DNA of 64,000 bases from Lichenostomus cassidix (Eukaryota > Chordata > Aves > Passeriformes > Meliphagidae): the NCBI GenBank assembly GCA_008360975.2, contig CM039182.1:20866324-20930323 (forward strand), in the 5' to 3' direction. How positions within the stretch are numbered: position 1 is the first letter of the stretch; the number at the start of each line of letters is the position of its first letter. Shown piece after piece: positions 1 through 48,000 of this stretch. The position numbers and the translations under genes are program-made. The notes beneath the pieces were generated by a model, which was not told where the DNA came from, made no database searches, and was given only the letters and a program-made list of their open reading frames with translations.

Positions 1-3000
1 TGCATATAGCTCCCACTTTTTTTAATTAAAGCAAATTCCTACCTTTTTTCCCAAGAAATTAATTTTGGTGGTAATGCTCTAGGCTCTAGCAGGTCAGGAT
101 ATGCAAATCTTCTTTTAAATGTTGGACGGTTGTATGATGAATGTCTTTATTTTATTATCCCATAACTGCCCCTCCCTCCCCTTTGAATACCGGGTTGTGT
201 AGTAGCCTGGTTGTCACTGTATGTGCCATAAATTGCTCTAGTTCAAATAGCAGAATTCTTTTTGTGACATTTTACTAAAAACTGTGTGCATTATCCCTTG
301 GAGATAATGCATTTTGAGATAAATTAATGTATTTATCGTTTTAGTTTATGAATACTTTGTTTAATGGATTTTAAATCTAAAGAGGTAAGTAGGGCACCTG
401 TCTGACCTTCATATCACAGACCACTGTGCTTTATTTGAATATTGAGGATTAAGTCTAATTATTTTAGTTAAGATAAACCATTTCAATCCCCTGGAAATTA
501 AATTCTTGTGCTCTAGAGGAACCAGCCACAGTGCCAGCAATGCCTGAGGCACTTGGAGCAGCAAGGAATGTTAGATGAGAAATATGGATGAATCAACTTG
601 AGCTGCAGAGAAGGGTGAAAAAGCCTCAAGTGCTACCCAAAAGCAGCCTACTCCACAGGCCTGGATCCCGCTTATCTGTGGAGATGAGGTGAGCAGGATG
701 CCCTGATCAGGTGTCATGCAGGGGCTTCTCTGTGTCAGCCAAAAGAGTGAAATATGCAGCTCTCATTGTGCCAGATCTCTTTCTGAGAAAGAGCAAGACT
801 GAGAACTAAAAGAAAAACTCAGAAATCAATCAGTTGTGTATTTGGAGAAGAAAGTTCCTTCTTGACTTCTGAGGTGTGAGAGTTAATTATAGTCATCACA
901 CTGCAAGTACTCAGTGTGCAGAGGACATCACTGATAGTCTTCCTCTCAGCCTATAAAGCACAAAAGTATTTAGCAAATTCAGATTGCAGTGCTAAAAAGA
1001 AACACTACAAACAACCACTTTGGCTGCCTTCATAAATATTCTAGAATCAAATTAATTCTCTTAACATTAATTGTGAGCCTTAATTAAACACCTAGAACTA
1101 AAATTAAAGCTATTTAAAAAATAAAGAAAATTAATTTTTCCCACGGCCTGAGTGTATTATCTAGTAAGCTGTTTGACGCCTGAATTTTCTTAGGTTTGGT
1201 GTACAGCTGTTGGCTGTCTCTGTCAGCAAGGCTAATGGTCCTCAGCTGACTTGATTTTTTGCAGTTTCCTTTTTATGCAGAGTAATCCAGCCTTCTCTTG
1301 CAGGAAGAAGAGGTTGGGTTCTTCAAATGGCCAGTCCCAAGGCTGCTTCACTGTCCCCCCCTGGGTTTTTATGTGGCTCTTCTCTGAACCCCTCTACTTT
1401 CTAAATCCCTTCTGAATCTGGGTCTGAGAACCAAGCTGTGTTGTGTGGTCCTTTCTGGATTTCTGACCAGTGCAATAAGGAGCTTTCGTCTTGATGCAGG
1501 GACTGCAGCAGCCTTGGTATCATTTGGAGAATCGCTGAACAGGCACTGAGCAGACCTCTCATATCCCACCCTCTGCATGGTTTGGTTTCCTGCAAATCAG
1601 TGGTGGACACTGACCCCAGTTGAAAGCTGGGTCACCTGTGGTGGAGAGGAAAGTGGTGTAGCACTACTGATTTTCCTGTAATGGATGCTAGAACCAGTTC
1701 TGAATAGAGGATGTCATCCTCTTTGCTGTGAATCTTGTTCAAACACACATAGTTTGCTGTTTGAGGTGCTACTTGAGAACTTATTTTCAGCTGACAGCAT
1801 CACTGAAGATCAGAGTCTATGTGCTTCTGGAGGGATGTTATTATATACATGTTTCCTTTTCTTCATACAAACTTACTCTGCTGCTATTTTGAAGTGTGAT
1901 TGTCAGTAGAGCCTTCTTGATGCAGCACATAAAATAGTCACGAAGATATGTAAATGCTTGAGTTGGCATCTGTGGCTAAAGCATGTGGAACACTCCTTTT
2001 TCTAGGAAAATGTTTTCCTTTAGATAAATGAAAATCCTATTGTTTGGCTGAGGATTGACCTCACACATGGGCTAAAGGTTAAGAGACAGAAAGGCTTATG
2101 CATTTGGCATGTAGGATTCAAAGCCAGGCATGTTGCCAGTAAGCTCAATCAGAACAGAGGACACAATTTTACATAAAGTTCATAATGGCATTTTTTAAAT
2201 GAGCAGGAAGTTTTCTTTTTTAATCAAACCCTAGATAATTTAAATATCTCTTTCTTTGGTAATATCCTGACATTGTCTGTGGATAAGGGATCCCCAAAGG
2301 AAAAGCTAAGTGATAACAGCTGCCTGTGTCGGCCTGTTCCCAAAAGAGATCATCGGTCCAGCAGACGTCAGTGGGAGTCTGCCTGACAGAGGGGTGTGTG
2401 CACAGAAACCAAATTGCAGGATTGGGATCTAAATAGGATTGTGATCTTTAACTTCCAATCTGTGTCATAGCTTCTCTCTGTTTATTCCAGTATTTGAGAT
2501 CTGACAAGCACCTAAAACCAGTGCTTTTCATTTATTAAGAGTTTGGTTATAGAAGACAACAGTGATGATAGCAGTTCTGAAGGAAACAATTCCCAAACTG
2601 AGAGTTCACCGCAATGTAAAGAGCAGTTGTGAGTATAAGAAGGGGTTACAACTGCAGAAATAGTTTTCTTAAGGTTAATTGTATTTCAGGCAAGGCAGTA
2701 GGGCTCATCGACCAGATGGCACAGGAAGGATTGCTCAGAGAAAGTTTAAAAAAATCTCAAAAATCAGATTAGGAAGACAGATGGGATTCTAGATTGGAAT
2801 GCTACCATTTAGGGGGTTTTTTTGTCTTTTTTTACTTTCCCAAATTATAATCTTGAAGATGCTGGAGTTTTTTATGTAGCTTACAGTAAATTTAGTACTA
2901 GAAAACTGGGAGGGAGTTGCACTTAAGCAGCTGTTTTCACAGTAACTAGTAGTTTTGGTTTGCAGTCATTTGAAAAACAAGATATTGCTTAAAAGAGGAC

Positions 3001-6000
3001 AAAGGACTATATGAGAGAACAGATTTACACTAGACTTGTTTGAGCATACATATACATCAACCTTGATCTCTGTGGAATTTACCCTTTCATTTGCTGGTTT
3101 TATTTGCTCTTTTCCCATTAACCTCCTTTTGCCACTTTGGGATACTTGAAGCAGAGTTGGAAGGTTGCACTATTTAACATCTGTGAGTGCCCCATTCCTA
3201 CCTGCACTTCTAGACACAGAGACACAGGTGTTTTACTCATCCAGAAAGGATGTCTTTGCCCATGGTTTATCTTCTGGAAATGACAGTTATCCTAGATGGT
3301 TCTTGCTTTGGACTTGAATCTTTCCTATAAGACTATAAAGGCAGGACACACGCTAGTGGTGCAGGCAAGTGACTCTGGCTCTGTACCTGTGCCCACCACT
3401 GCTACCAACCATCAGGGAAGCACATGCCAGAGAGCTGAGGTCTGAAAGAGACACATTCACACCACACCAGTCAGGAGCAAGGGACATCAGACAGAGCTGT
3501 GGCTCAGGCATAGCCTGTCCTGACTGTGGTTTGCTTGTCTGTGGAAGTGAGAGAGACAACACCTGCCCAGGGTGAGTTCGTCAGCCTGGCCCTGTCACCT
3601 TAGCCATCTCTGCTTTGCTCTTAAATAAGGAAACATCAGCACTTTTCACCTTTATGTTCTGTTCCTTCCTCCAGGACCTCACAACTTAGCAAATATTCCT
3701 GCTGTACATACAATAGTGTGAGAATGAAGAATGAGTTCATCTTTACAGTACTTTCAGTTCCCTGCCTCCATCTGCAGATGCCCTTCTTCTCTGAGTCCAT
3801 GTGTCTTTAATTGTGTCAGCTCCTTGCTCTGGTAGACTGCAAAACTCAAGAATAGTGTATCTGCTTTATACCCACTGTGTGCTGAGAGTACCAAGTAAAA
3901 AGTTTGCCAGGTATTTAAAATACTCTATTCCTTAGTTTAAAATAAGTCTTATAAACAGCTTCTAATTTATTCCATCTAGTATACCTAGTCTTTCAATCTA
4001 AGACCTCCCTATTAATTTGAGATCAGACTGATCTTGGGTCACTTGTCCTTACTCTGCTTTTTTATTTCCCTTCTCCAGTCCTCCTGATCCTCAAGAAGTG
4101 CCTGAATATATTCTAGCAATTCTGAAACTTAGTGTCTCTTTTTATAGGTTGTTCTCATCACTTCACTGTTTGAGAGGATGTTTTCTTAAAAAACTTCTTT
4201 CCAGTTTTAAGCTTTTAATCATTCAGTTGCTGTGGAAATTACAGTGATAACGTAGGTTTAGTGTTTGTGACTTAACTGCTGTATTAGATAAGAAAAAGGA
4301 GCTGTTGCGTGGGAGAAAGCCCTGAATTAAGCAAGTTGTATAGGTTTCACATGTTTGTCAGGGAAGATAACACATGAAAAGGAGTTAGGATTGTTCAGGC
4401 TGCTAGGGTTTTCTCTATCTGCTCAGGAAAAAACATGTTAAATATCAAAAAGAAGGAGAAAACAAACCCTGTGTCTGATCTAGTGACTGTGTGGTTTGGA
4501 ATAGCAGTTCCAGTCTGCTGCCTTTCAGGACATCAGTCTTCCATCTTGGGTGATTGCCTTTGTCGTTTCTGTTTAGAAACAGGATTTTGGAAACCCCTAT
4601 CCTTATCAGAAAGAGAGAAGGATGCAGACAGAAGCCCTTACATAGCTATGGAATGAAAGATAAATTTCTTACTGGAGATACCCATGGCTAGCTCTCTGAT
4701 TTGGGAAGAGAAAGATGGATTTGTGTATACAGGAAAATTTTACCAGTTTTTTCTCTTGATCAATTTTAGTAGTAGTCTCTATTCTAGAATTTTGGATGTC
4801 TATAAGGAATTAAATTCATTTGATACTTCTTGTTTTCTTATCCTCTTCCTTAATTAGTATTTCATATTCCAGAGCTCCTTGGTTCCTTCTTAATATGTGG
4901 TTGTTTTAGAAAAGTCTAAACTTGCATGTTACTGAAATTGCTAACAGCAATGTTCAGGTTATCCTGTTCTCCTGCTTTTTCTTAATGCATCACCCATTAT
5001 TCCCAACGTCATCTATTCTTGCATTCTTTGCTAGGCAATTCAAAGTAGAAAATACCAAGAGCACAGCTATCTGGCTTTGGATCTAAGCATGTTGTCTCTT
5101 TGAAAATTAAATCTTACACTGTTTTTTGTCCTCATGTTTGTAAATACATGAATATATATATTTTTCTTATTTGATTAATGTGGTTGCCTTTTACATACAC
5201 AAGATTTCACAAGTTGCTTGGTGGTCAAGGCGGGGTTTCTGAGGACACACTCTGCACTGGGCACCAGAGTATGTGGACACTGATTTTCAATGTACATTGC
5301 TTCCTTTGGCTACTAAATGCAAAACTGGGAAGAAGTCCAGAATCTTTAATAGCTAGAATGTGTTTCATGCTGATCCCATCTAAATTGGCATCCTCTGTTG
5401 CCAAGTTCTAAAGTGAGGGCTGCAATGATGATGAATTTCTCTAATCAGGTTTTTGTTTAGGGCTGCTGGATATTGGTATTTTCCATACCATAGGATTCAG
5501 AGAGAATGTCCCTGCTTATAAAAGGGCCCAAGATATTGATCTTTCTAGCTGAAATTGCCTTAGGACAGATGTGCTGATATTTTTGTATTGGGTCCTGACA
5601 TACTTTTAAAACTTTTGATTGTTACAGTGTATTTCTCTGCTTACTCAGTTGTGTCATTTCAATATTGCAACTCAAAACAAAAATTTTGTTAAGTTCTTTG
5701 TTTTCTTCTTGGTGTTATGTCTTGCTGACTCAGGGCTTACACCAAATTAACCTTTTATAATCACAAGGCATTAGTAATAGAACAGAACTTTACCAGCAGT
5801 TCTGTTCTGTAGAAATCAGTGTATTGTTTTTTAATATATATAAAATGGAGGTCATGCTCTCTTTTCTGGGCATCACTTGCAGAAATGAGTTGGACATGGA
5901 GTGTGAGCATTTTGCTTGTGAAAGACTGAAGTCTCCTGACACAAGAAGGGAGTTTGCAGAATATCATCTGCAATACAACCTTAGGCAATGGAGTAAGCTG

Positions 6001-7373
6001 AGGTAGGCAACTTCATGCAAGAACAGCAGAATTTCCAAAAATTAGGATGGGAATGAGAGAAAGGGGAGAGTGGGAGAGAAAAGAGGGAGGGAGGTGTTCA
6101 TTTAAGGGAAAGAGGTGACTGGAAAAGAACCCAAGGAGTATCTTGGTAGAAGTAATAGATCATTGCTGGGTCTTTTCAACACAGCACTGCATGTAAGTCA
6201 TGGTTATTGCAGAAAGGCAACAGCTGCTTCTTTAGAGCATGAGGCAATGGAACTATTGTAGGCACAGAAAAGTAATCGTAGATACTGAAGAATGCCTTCC
6301 AGAGGGACTGTCTTGCACAAGGCACTCCATTTTATGTAACAAAAGCCTGGTGACACAATGCATGGTTTAGTCATAGGAGTGCCCAGAGTGGACAAATATT
6401 GTACATCTGGAAACATTTAAACTAGTAATTAGTTTCTGGAAAAATGGCAAATTACTCAAGAAAAATGTCCATTGTATTGGCTTCTGACTGCATATCTGCA
6501 AGATGTATGATTCTCCTGACTGCCTTAACCATCACTTCTTTGCTTTTCACCAGTAGTATATGGGGACAGGTGATACAGCAGTGTCAGGGCTATTCTGTCA
6601 CTGCCAGCACTCTGTATCCTACCTAGTTGTCCTGTGCTTTGAGAATGTGGACATGATCCTGTGGGAATTCACGACCTTGGTTAGACATCACCAGGGAAGT
6701 CCTGTGCCAGCTGGGGCGATCTCTCCACCAGAGCTGAAAACCTACAACTGTAGCACAGCCTTCTGCAGTGCCCACATTCCTCCTGGGCTTCTGTCACAAC
6801 AGATTTCCTCCATTCCATTGCTAAACAGAATTGCTTTGGGAAGGGGTGAGGGAGCATATCCCCCTTGTAGCCTTTGCCTCTCCCCAGTGCTGCTGGAGAA
6901 GGCTGGCTGGAGCAGAGGTGCAGCAAGGCAGGGACCTTACAGAGAGTTGCCATGCCCTGCTGTCCGAGACTAACACCTGACATTCGATAGCACACATTTA
7001 GAATTGCCGTAGTACAACACTCTGCATCATTGATATGTTGCCCATCACAGGGAGTATTGCCTACCCTGGTGATGTGATGTGCTGCCCAGCTGCATGTGGG
7101 TCACAGGTGGAAGGTAGATGCCTCCACAGTTGAAGGTAGCTGTCAGGCAATCATTCAGGACCTCGTCTGGCTTGTGGCAGAATCTGCAGTGTCTCTAAAG
7201 AGTGACTCCCTGAGATGGAGACCTCCAGGTCAGTCATATATAAGAAGCTGTGTGTGGCACCAAAATGTCAGAGCCTAGTGTTGTTTCAGTCATTGGTGTG
7301 TCAGCATGTTCTGACTGCTGCCTCCCATAGAAGCTTTTCAGACAATAATCACTGTGGTTGTTTGTCATTACAG
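1..7373 (+). other. FAM171A1: FAM171A1 intron 1, 3' part
   Basis: No coding sequence is supported here. All open frames are under 140 codons, lack family resemblance and are not flanked by a matching splice context that extends the protein. The base composition is AT-rich. The intron ends at the exon 2 acceptor. I see no clear full-length repeat; 6540-6990 is somewhat GC-richer but has no recognisable content. Confidence 0.85.
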
Positions 7374-41409
<34,036 letters not shown>

Positions 41410-41480
41410 GCTATTGTGAAAATCCACCCTTCAGTGGAGTATAAAATTGCCAAATATCCTTTCTGTGGAAGTGCTTGATA

Positions 41481-41526
41481 TTTTTTTTCTTTTTTCTTCT
41501 TCCTTTTTTTTTTCTTTTTTTTTTTT
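41481..41526. repeat. T-rich pyrimidine tract in the FAM171A1 3'UTR
   Basis: 46 nt of almost pure T with a few C, starting 71 nt after the stop codon. It could bind pyrimidine-tract or U-rich RNA-binding proteins; that is inference. Confidence 0.8.
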
Positions 41527-42578
41527 GTTGTGGAGAGAAAAGAGAAAAACAAACTGTGGTGAGCAACATTTGAAAGAACTTAAATGCATTACTGTGTAAA
41601 TGTTAGAAAAGAATTAAAATCATTCCTCTGATTTAACAGCTGCCTCCAGTGAGATAGCTGAACAAAGAGTGTGATTGTTATTCCATATACTTGATATTGG
41701 TCATCCAGGATGTTGAAAATACTGACGAATTGTTTTGGTTGGTTTATGACCTCAATCTCCTTTTGAATAGGAGCTGGTAAAGCTTTTGTTTTGTAGGCCA
41801 ATTTTATGTTGATAATGCTACTGAAAGTATCTTAAAAACAGGAGCTTGACACATGGTGTCCAAACTTGTGCATTATCTCAATGAAAGGCTATGCATTGCT
41901 GCTTTTAGTAATATTTTTGCTTATACTATGCTTTTCTTAATTTTACAAGTTGGTTGTAAACATTTTATGTCCTTTATTATAAACTACTCAGCAATTTCTT
42001 TTGATGTACAACTGCAGGAAACTTGAGTAGCATCCCTTAGCATTGAAGCCTTTTTATGAAACCAAACTGAACTTTGTGTCGACTAAGATTCCTCCAATTC
42101 TGGTCCCATTTTCTCAAAGTGCCTTTTTTACAGTAACAATGAACAGTCCCTTCTTTTGCTAAGTCCTTTTAATTGACCCCATTTGAGATTTTATAAACTT
42201 CTGAACTTCTACCTTTTATTTTAAGCTGCATGCCAAGAGTCCCATTTTGTGCTGAGCATTCCTCATTTCAATACAGTGTATTCTGTAGCTATCATGTATA
42301 TTGTGGATTCTGTTTAGCCAGGATAGACTTAGAAGACATTTTAAAGGGCCCGGAGTAGCCAAGATGATAGTTTCATTGACTGTATATATTGTTAGTTTCC
42401 TCTGGAATCACATGAGCTAATCATGCTCATATAAAATGGACTATTGACCGAGCAAGTGGACTGAATGTGTCTAGAAAAATTTGGGGGAAAAAAAAATGTA
42501 CTATCCAAAAGTGCCAGAATTACTCTTCTGTGCTTTTTCCATACAGAGCTGCTTGGTTATCCAAAAATTATAATTGAA

Positions 42579-42584
42579 AATAAA
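42579..42584 (+). terminator. FAM171A1: Candidate poly(A) signal, proximal
   Basis: AATAAA, about 1.17 kb after the stop, followed 15-40 nt later by a T/GT-rich stretch (TCTTTGTGGATCTTTTTCC). It is the first canonical hexamer with a fitting downstream element. Confidence 0.55.
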
Positions 42585-43642
42585 CTGCAAAAAGTATCTT
42601 TGTGGATCTTTTTCCTCTATTATTGGCTATCACATTATTTTATGTTATTTAAAAAGAAAAATGCTTTGGTTTCACTTTTCCTGTGCATATTTATGCACAT
42701 GTGACTTACTTTCTTTTGCAATTCTCATGAACTTCAGTCAATGCTGAAATTTAGACCCCTTTTCAGAAAAGTATCCTCTATACCTTGATAAATTTAGAAT
42801 TATTTGCCTAAGTATCACTGAAGACTTTGGAAATGAAATCCTGATATCGCCAAAATTCCCTGTGGAGTCATACTTCCTGTGGGCCAGTTTTCTTCCTGGG
42901 ATTCCTGTGGGTACTCACACTTATTGCACTCTTCTCACTTTTTCATGAATTGGGTTCAAAGAAGAGGAAGTATGTGACTTCCACTCTTGTGGAATCCTTC
43001 ATATACATTCAGTTTATCATGTTTCATTCTGTTATTTTCATGCAGAATAGCAGTCATGCTTACTAAAGTTAATAATTAAGTCATCTCCAAAGTGACTTAA
43101 GTGCTATATAGTTCTTATTTAATTTTTAATAATAAGCCCCAACTCACATTCATTGCTTTATTTTCAGTAGATTTCAAGGTTTTCATAGGAAGTGAGTCTT
43201 GTAATTTCCATCTCACTGTATGTCTTTCCTGGGAATCTGATCTCTAGCCAGGAATTTAATCCCAATTTCCTAGTTCCCAGGTCAGTGCTCCTTTCCATCC
43301 ACAAAGCCAGATCGCCTTTTGCTTTGATTCATGATTGAAAGTGGTATGTGTTGTAAAAGAAATCTAAAATATTGTGGAGTGCATTGATATTGAAATCACC
43401 ATATTAGCAGTAAATTATGTTTTACTCATTGTGTGTGTGTGCCAGGTCCTTTCCTGTTCTGTTTAGGAATTTTGTACTGAGCGCCTGTGACTGGTTTTGG
43501 GCTCTGGGTTACTTATTGTCAGTTTGTGCAAGGTCACTGAACAGAAAAATACTGCTTTAAAGGAATAGTATTTATCAGATGTCAGTAAGTGCTGGTAATA
43601 CAGTGTTACATTAATCAGAATGCTGCGTAAGTAAACATTCTG

Positions 43643-43648
43643 AATAAA
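43643..43648 (+). terminator. FAM171A1: Candidate poly(A) signal, middle
   Basis: AATAAA about 2.2 kb after the stop, with T-rich sequence downstream. It could end a longer 3'UTR isoform; only the hexamer supports it. Confidence 0.3.
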
Positions 43649-44195
43649 ATTTCTGCATACTAGAATTATTGTGCTATTTGATTTCAAATTTTCTGTTGTC
43701 TTAAATCTGTCATTTTTAATTACATTCTTTTTTCACATTCCTTTGCAAAGTTTCCATCTTTACTATCTTGTAAAGTGAGATTGTTGCTATTAAATTGCAG
43801 TGGTTTGTTTCTTTAATTGTGTTGGTTTTGTGTTTCAAAACACTACATTTGATGGTTTGATGATTTGTGGCCCTAATACAGCAAATAACAAACAGTGTGG
43901 GTATGTTGCAAATCTAAAATAGCATTTTTTAATTGGTGTGATACTTTAATTTTGCAGAATATATAGTTTATGAAATGTATTTCTCTATATCCAACACACC
44001 TGGGCCATCTGCTAAATGAAACTGGAACAGAGGTAACACAGATCGGGTAACAGGTTGAAATGAGTATGCTGTGCCTAATCTAAGAGTCCAGTGACAAGTT
44101 CCATGCTTTTCAGAAATACACTGAGGAAGATACATCAGTGAAATATAAGACATTTTCTTGCTTGTATATTGCAGTTGCACAGTGAAGCAACTACC

Positions 44196-44201
44196 AATAA
44201 A
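44196..44201 (+). terminator. FAM171A1: Candidate poly(A) signal, distal
   Basis: AATAAA in CTACCAATAAAGCTT, about 2.8 kb after the stop. It would give the longest 3'UTR if used. Confidence 0.3.
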
Positions 44202-45740
44202 GCTTATAAAACACAAAGTATAACTTGAATAAGTCTTGGCATCAGCAGGTCCAAGGCCATGTAGAAGATGACCTAGAAAAGGAATTGTTTTCTTATTTTA
44301 TGATGGCCAATATTAGGAGGCGAAAAATGCAAATATTTTTAATGACAAAGCTTACAAAAATAATGAAAATCTGGTGGTCTTTAAAAAATACTAGAAACAA
44401 ATCTTTGAAGTTCAAGTCCATTTACATCACAGACTCTCTGAAATGTTAGCACTGTTGGGAATTATTACACTCATTAAGCTTCCATTCACTTCATGGTTTT
44501 CCCCCAGCTCCCACTTTGTTCCTGCTCAAATACTTGCTTCTCAAAGCTTATTAGACTATCTGTAAAGCACCTTGACTTATTGTGATAATGACCTTTTATT
44601 TGATTAAGTGCTTTGTCACGGTACCAGCATGCTAAACCCTCTGCAAATACAGGGACAAAAACTGGGCACTGCAATCTAACATGTTACACAAATTACACAA
44701 AATTGCGGTACGGATCTGAGATGAGCAGATTACAGAGGAAGGCCCCACCATTTGGAAATTGTTCATTATGCTTTTCTTTGTTACAGGGAGGACTGTGTAG
44801 ATTTAGTAGAGTGAATTGAGCACTCTTGAAATACCTTGGCAATATTTTCATTTTCTGCCCCTCATTCTATGCATGAATGCTCAAGGGGACCAATTTTATT
44901 TCACTATTCTAAACCAATGTGGTTGAAATTGTTAAGAAATCAATGCCCTGTGTAGAGTTTAGCCTATAGAACAGTCCAGGTATAAATGAGCAAGTGCTGG
45001 ATTAGATATTTACCCTTACACTAGGAATGTCTGTAGTGAACCAAAAAGACTTTTTTTTCTTAACCAACAAGAATTCATCAATTCATTCAAATTAAAATTT
45101 ATTATAACACAATAATCAACTATCAGTAGTCTGTAACTTGGGGCATGGTAGGGTCCATGCAGTACATCCCTGGACTTTGGTCAAAGGAGAAGAGTGTTTA
45201 CTTTTCTAAAACATGTGCGACAGATAAGGTTTTTCTGAATCAGTGCTGCCGTTTGGGTCTCTTCAGCATTTATACTTCTAGTTGTGGTATCTGCCACCTG
45301 GTGGTGAGCTGCTCTCCAGACGTACTGCACGTCAAGTACGGTTCATCATTTCGATATAAGCACAGTTAACAACTTCAGTAACACCAGCAGGCAGCTGGCA
45401 CAGGATCAGCAGTGCTTTCCTGGGCCTGCTGTCAGTCCAAGTGCAGAGATCCCTGTCAGCTGAGAGACCTTGCCCAGCCTCTGCTGGGGGAGTGTTCATT
45501 TTATGGCATCTCCATTCAAATCAAAATGCATCATCACTGATGGCTCTGTATTCTGCCTCATGAATAGCACCTTGGGTTTACATTAAAGGAAAGTAAAAAC
45601 AATTTTAACTACTCATTGTTTCCAAAGTTGAGAAAAATAGGAGCAACTCAATTGTTCTTTTCTGGTTCCTCTGCTTACAGACAGATTGACTGACTTACAG
45701 ACTGATAAACCTTACTCGTCATGCTAACCTTACTGTTATC

Positions 45741-45850
45741 ATGTGTGTACATATATATATATATACACATATATACACACACATATGATTTATAATATAT
45801 ATAATAATATGCTATATCATATGCTATTGTAGATATATACACACACTATA
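45741..45850. repeat. TA/CA-rich microsatellite region
   Basis: Alternating TA and CA runs over about 110 bp, interrupted by short AT-rich spacers. It could form stem structures and is likely variable. Confidence 0.85.
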
Positions 45851-46965
45851 TTTTCATATAGCTGATATTTTCATTTCCATGCTGTAAAGCAATTGGAATT
45901 AGAGCTTCAGGGAAACAAATAGGCAGCTGTCAAATGCAATTTTCAGAATAGAGGAACATTTATTATTACATTTACTCATGTAATTCCGGCTGTTGAGTAG
46001 AGACCGGGTACTGTCTTCTATTTGTCAGAAATGACAGAAGGGTATGTAGTTCTTTTCAGCTGTAATCCTCTGGTATCTACAGGTTATTACTTTGCAAACT
46101 GTGGCACCTGGTCTCTATTATCACTTAACTGAAGTATTTCTTGGTTTATTGATGTGCTTTTCTTCTAGGAATGAACAGTGCCAGTTAGTGTGTTTGATCA
46201 TTAAATAGTTATTCTGCCTTAGAAACTTATAGCCAAAGGGAAGGAAAATGTGATGACAACAGGGAGGTACAAATAGAATACTTTCTTTACAGGTTATTTT
46301 TGTAATTCTGTAGAGAAGGACTTAGTGTTCACATGACTAGAAATACAGACTCCTCAATAAACCCAGCTGAGGAATGCTCATGCCAGTTTTTTATTATAAA
46401 GGTAGGAAACGGTGCTTGAAATAACGCTGTGAGATGAGAAATTCCATTTTCAAAGAATGGCTGGCCCTGCTGCAAGAGATGTTGGGCATCAAAGCTGAAA
46501 GTACTTACTTAAAGGGGGTCTTAATACAAGCAGTGGTTTTAAAGGGTTTTCATGATGAAGTGGTTGTAGGAAGTTTAAAAAGCCTGGAGATGAGAGAGGC
46601 TATGGGCCTTGGTTTCTCTCTCCCCTCTCTTCGAGGAATGCCCCTTCTATAAACCCAGCTCCTTGATCCTGCCTTCAGTTTTGTGCCATGCTGTGAGGCC
46701 ACACGTCAATGGGACATACAGTGTGACATCCTAATATTAGACTTTTCAGTAAACTTCTTTTTTAGGTGTTGGTGAGGGCAAGCTTTCTTTGTATGTATGC
46801 CATTTGCTCTAACTTGTATTTAATACCTTGCAATCCTGTATTAAATAACCCAATAAAAATGAGAGAAGCAAAACATGATAGCCAGGTTCCCCCAGTGAGA
46901 AATGTTTTTGTCTTGACAGCTGGATTGGTTTTTCATTCCTTGAAATCCTTGAAAGTATATCTACA

Positions 46966-46987
46966 TGTGTGTGTGTGTGTGTGTGTG
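46966..46987. repeat. (TG)11 microsatellite
   Basis: An uninterrupted TG run, followed by more degenerate GTGCATG and TATG sequence. Confidence 0.95.
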
Positions 46988-47509
46988 CATGTGCATGAAT
47001 ACACATTCATATGTGTGTATATAAATGCATTTAATATAAAAGCTGGCTTAAATATAAAAAGCTGGTTTCAGCATTCCAACATCTAGCAATGGTGCAGTGA
47101 AAGTCGCTCTTCCAGACTGACTGGAAGAACTGGCATGAGAGCCCATAAAGGCTTGTATTAATTAACCTAATTGTCCTTGTGGTCTGACATTGCAGGGTCA
47201 AAACCATGCTTGATGCTGACTTTCTGCTGTACCTCCAACATCCACGAGATTTACTCACACTTGCCTTCTAGCCTAGACCTGATGTATAAATTTTGTGATT
47301 AAAGCTTGTTTAATATCTGTATTTTAAGTAAGTTTTTCTGCAGTTTTTCCACACTTGACAGAGGCTTTTCTTTTGCACAAAGTTGTAATATTCTGAAGAG
47401 TAAAATCTTACTGTAAAATCTAAAAAAGAATCTGCACAGAAATTGAAGAGTCCTAATGGAGTCTGATGTTCCATTGTCTTCATAGGGAAGACACTATGTC
47501 TATTGTCAC

Positions 47510-48000
47510 TGTTGAGCAGCTAGCAGAGTAATGAAAGCATCAGTTCTCAGTGGCAAGAAGGAATGACCTTTATTGTTTTGATTTCATCACATATATAGAG
47601 TTCTCAAAAGTCACCCAGATTGGTCAGTCAGAAGCCTTCCCCCAGGCCTGATTGGCCAGGCCTGCACTGCCCAAGTTCTGGGACACTGTTCCAAAAACAT
47701 CCAAACTTTATCTTTATTTACAAAACACAAGAAAACCTCTCATGGGAAAAACCTGTGCTAGCCACAGTCTATGAGACACTTCTTAATGCAATGTCATTCT
47801 CCATGCCATAGGTGTGCATCCTGACCCATGCTCTTAATCTGTTCCTAACCACCCAGAAGGCACATCTGTCACAGGAAAGGTTCTTTTCTGTTGGGGGCAA
47901 AGAACTATCTGAAATAGATAAAAAGAAAACTCTAAAAACTTTCATTTTGGAAAAACTACTGAAATGGCCAAGAGATGAAGAATAATTCATGTATCTCTCA
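47510..48000 (-). mobile_element. Probable endogenous retroviral LTR, ERVK/alpharetrovirus-like layout
   Basis: Read on the minus strand, there are two CCAAT boxes (plus-strand ATTGG at 47651-47655 and 47619-47623), then CTCTATATAT (47591-47600), then AATAAA (47569-47574) only about 20 nt further, then about 60 nt ending in GCTCAACA at 47510. A TATA box and poly(A) signal this close, with a short R-U5, is the layout of alpharetroviral and bird ERVK LTRs. The U5 end (CA, or TG on the plus strand) is clear; the U3 end is not, so the right limit is an estimate. No retroviral genes are seen beside it. Confidence 0.5.

Larger units (their letters stand above)
41410..42605 (+). other. FAM171A1: FAM171A1 3'UTR, proximal form
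   Basis: Sequence after the stop to about 20 nt beyond the first plausible poly(A) signal. It starts with a long pyrimidine tract (41481-41526) and holds several ATTTA-like elements. The true length depends on which of three AATAAA signals is used (42579, 43643, 44196). The end position is an estimate. Confidence 0.6.

Noticed and set aside
6560..6995. Overlapping 137- and 104-codon frames on opposite strands in FAM171A1 intron 1
   Set aside because: These are mutual shadows in a slightly GC-richer segment. There is no domain, no splice-bounded continuation and no match I recognise.
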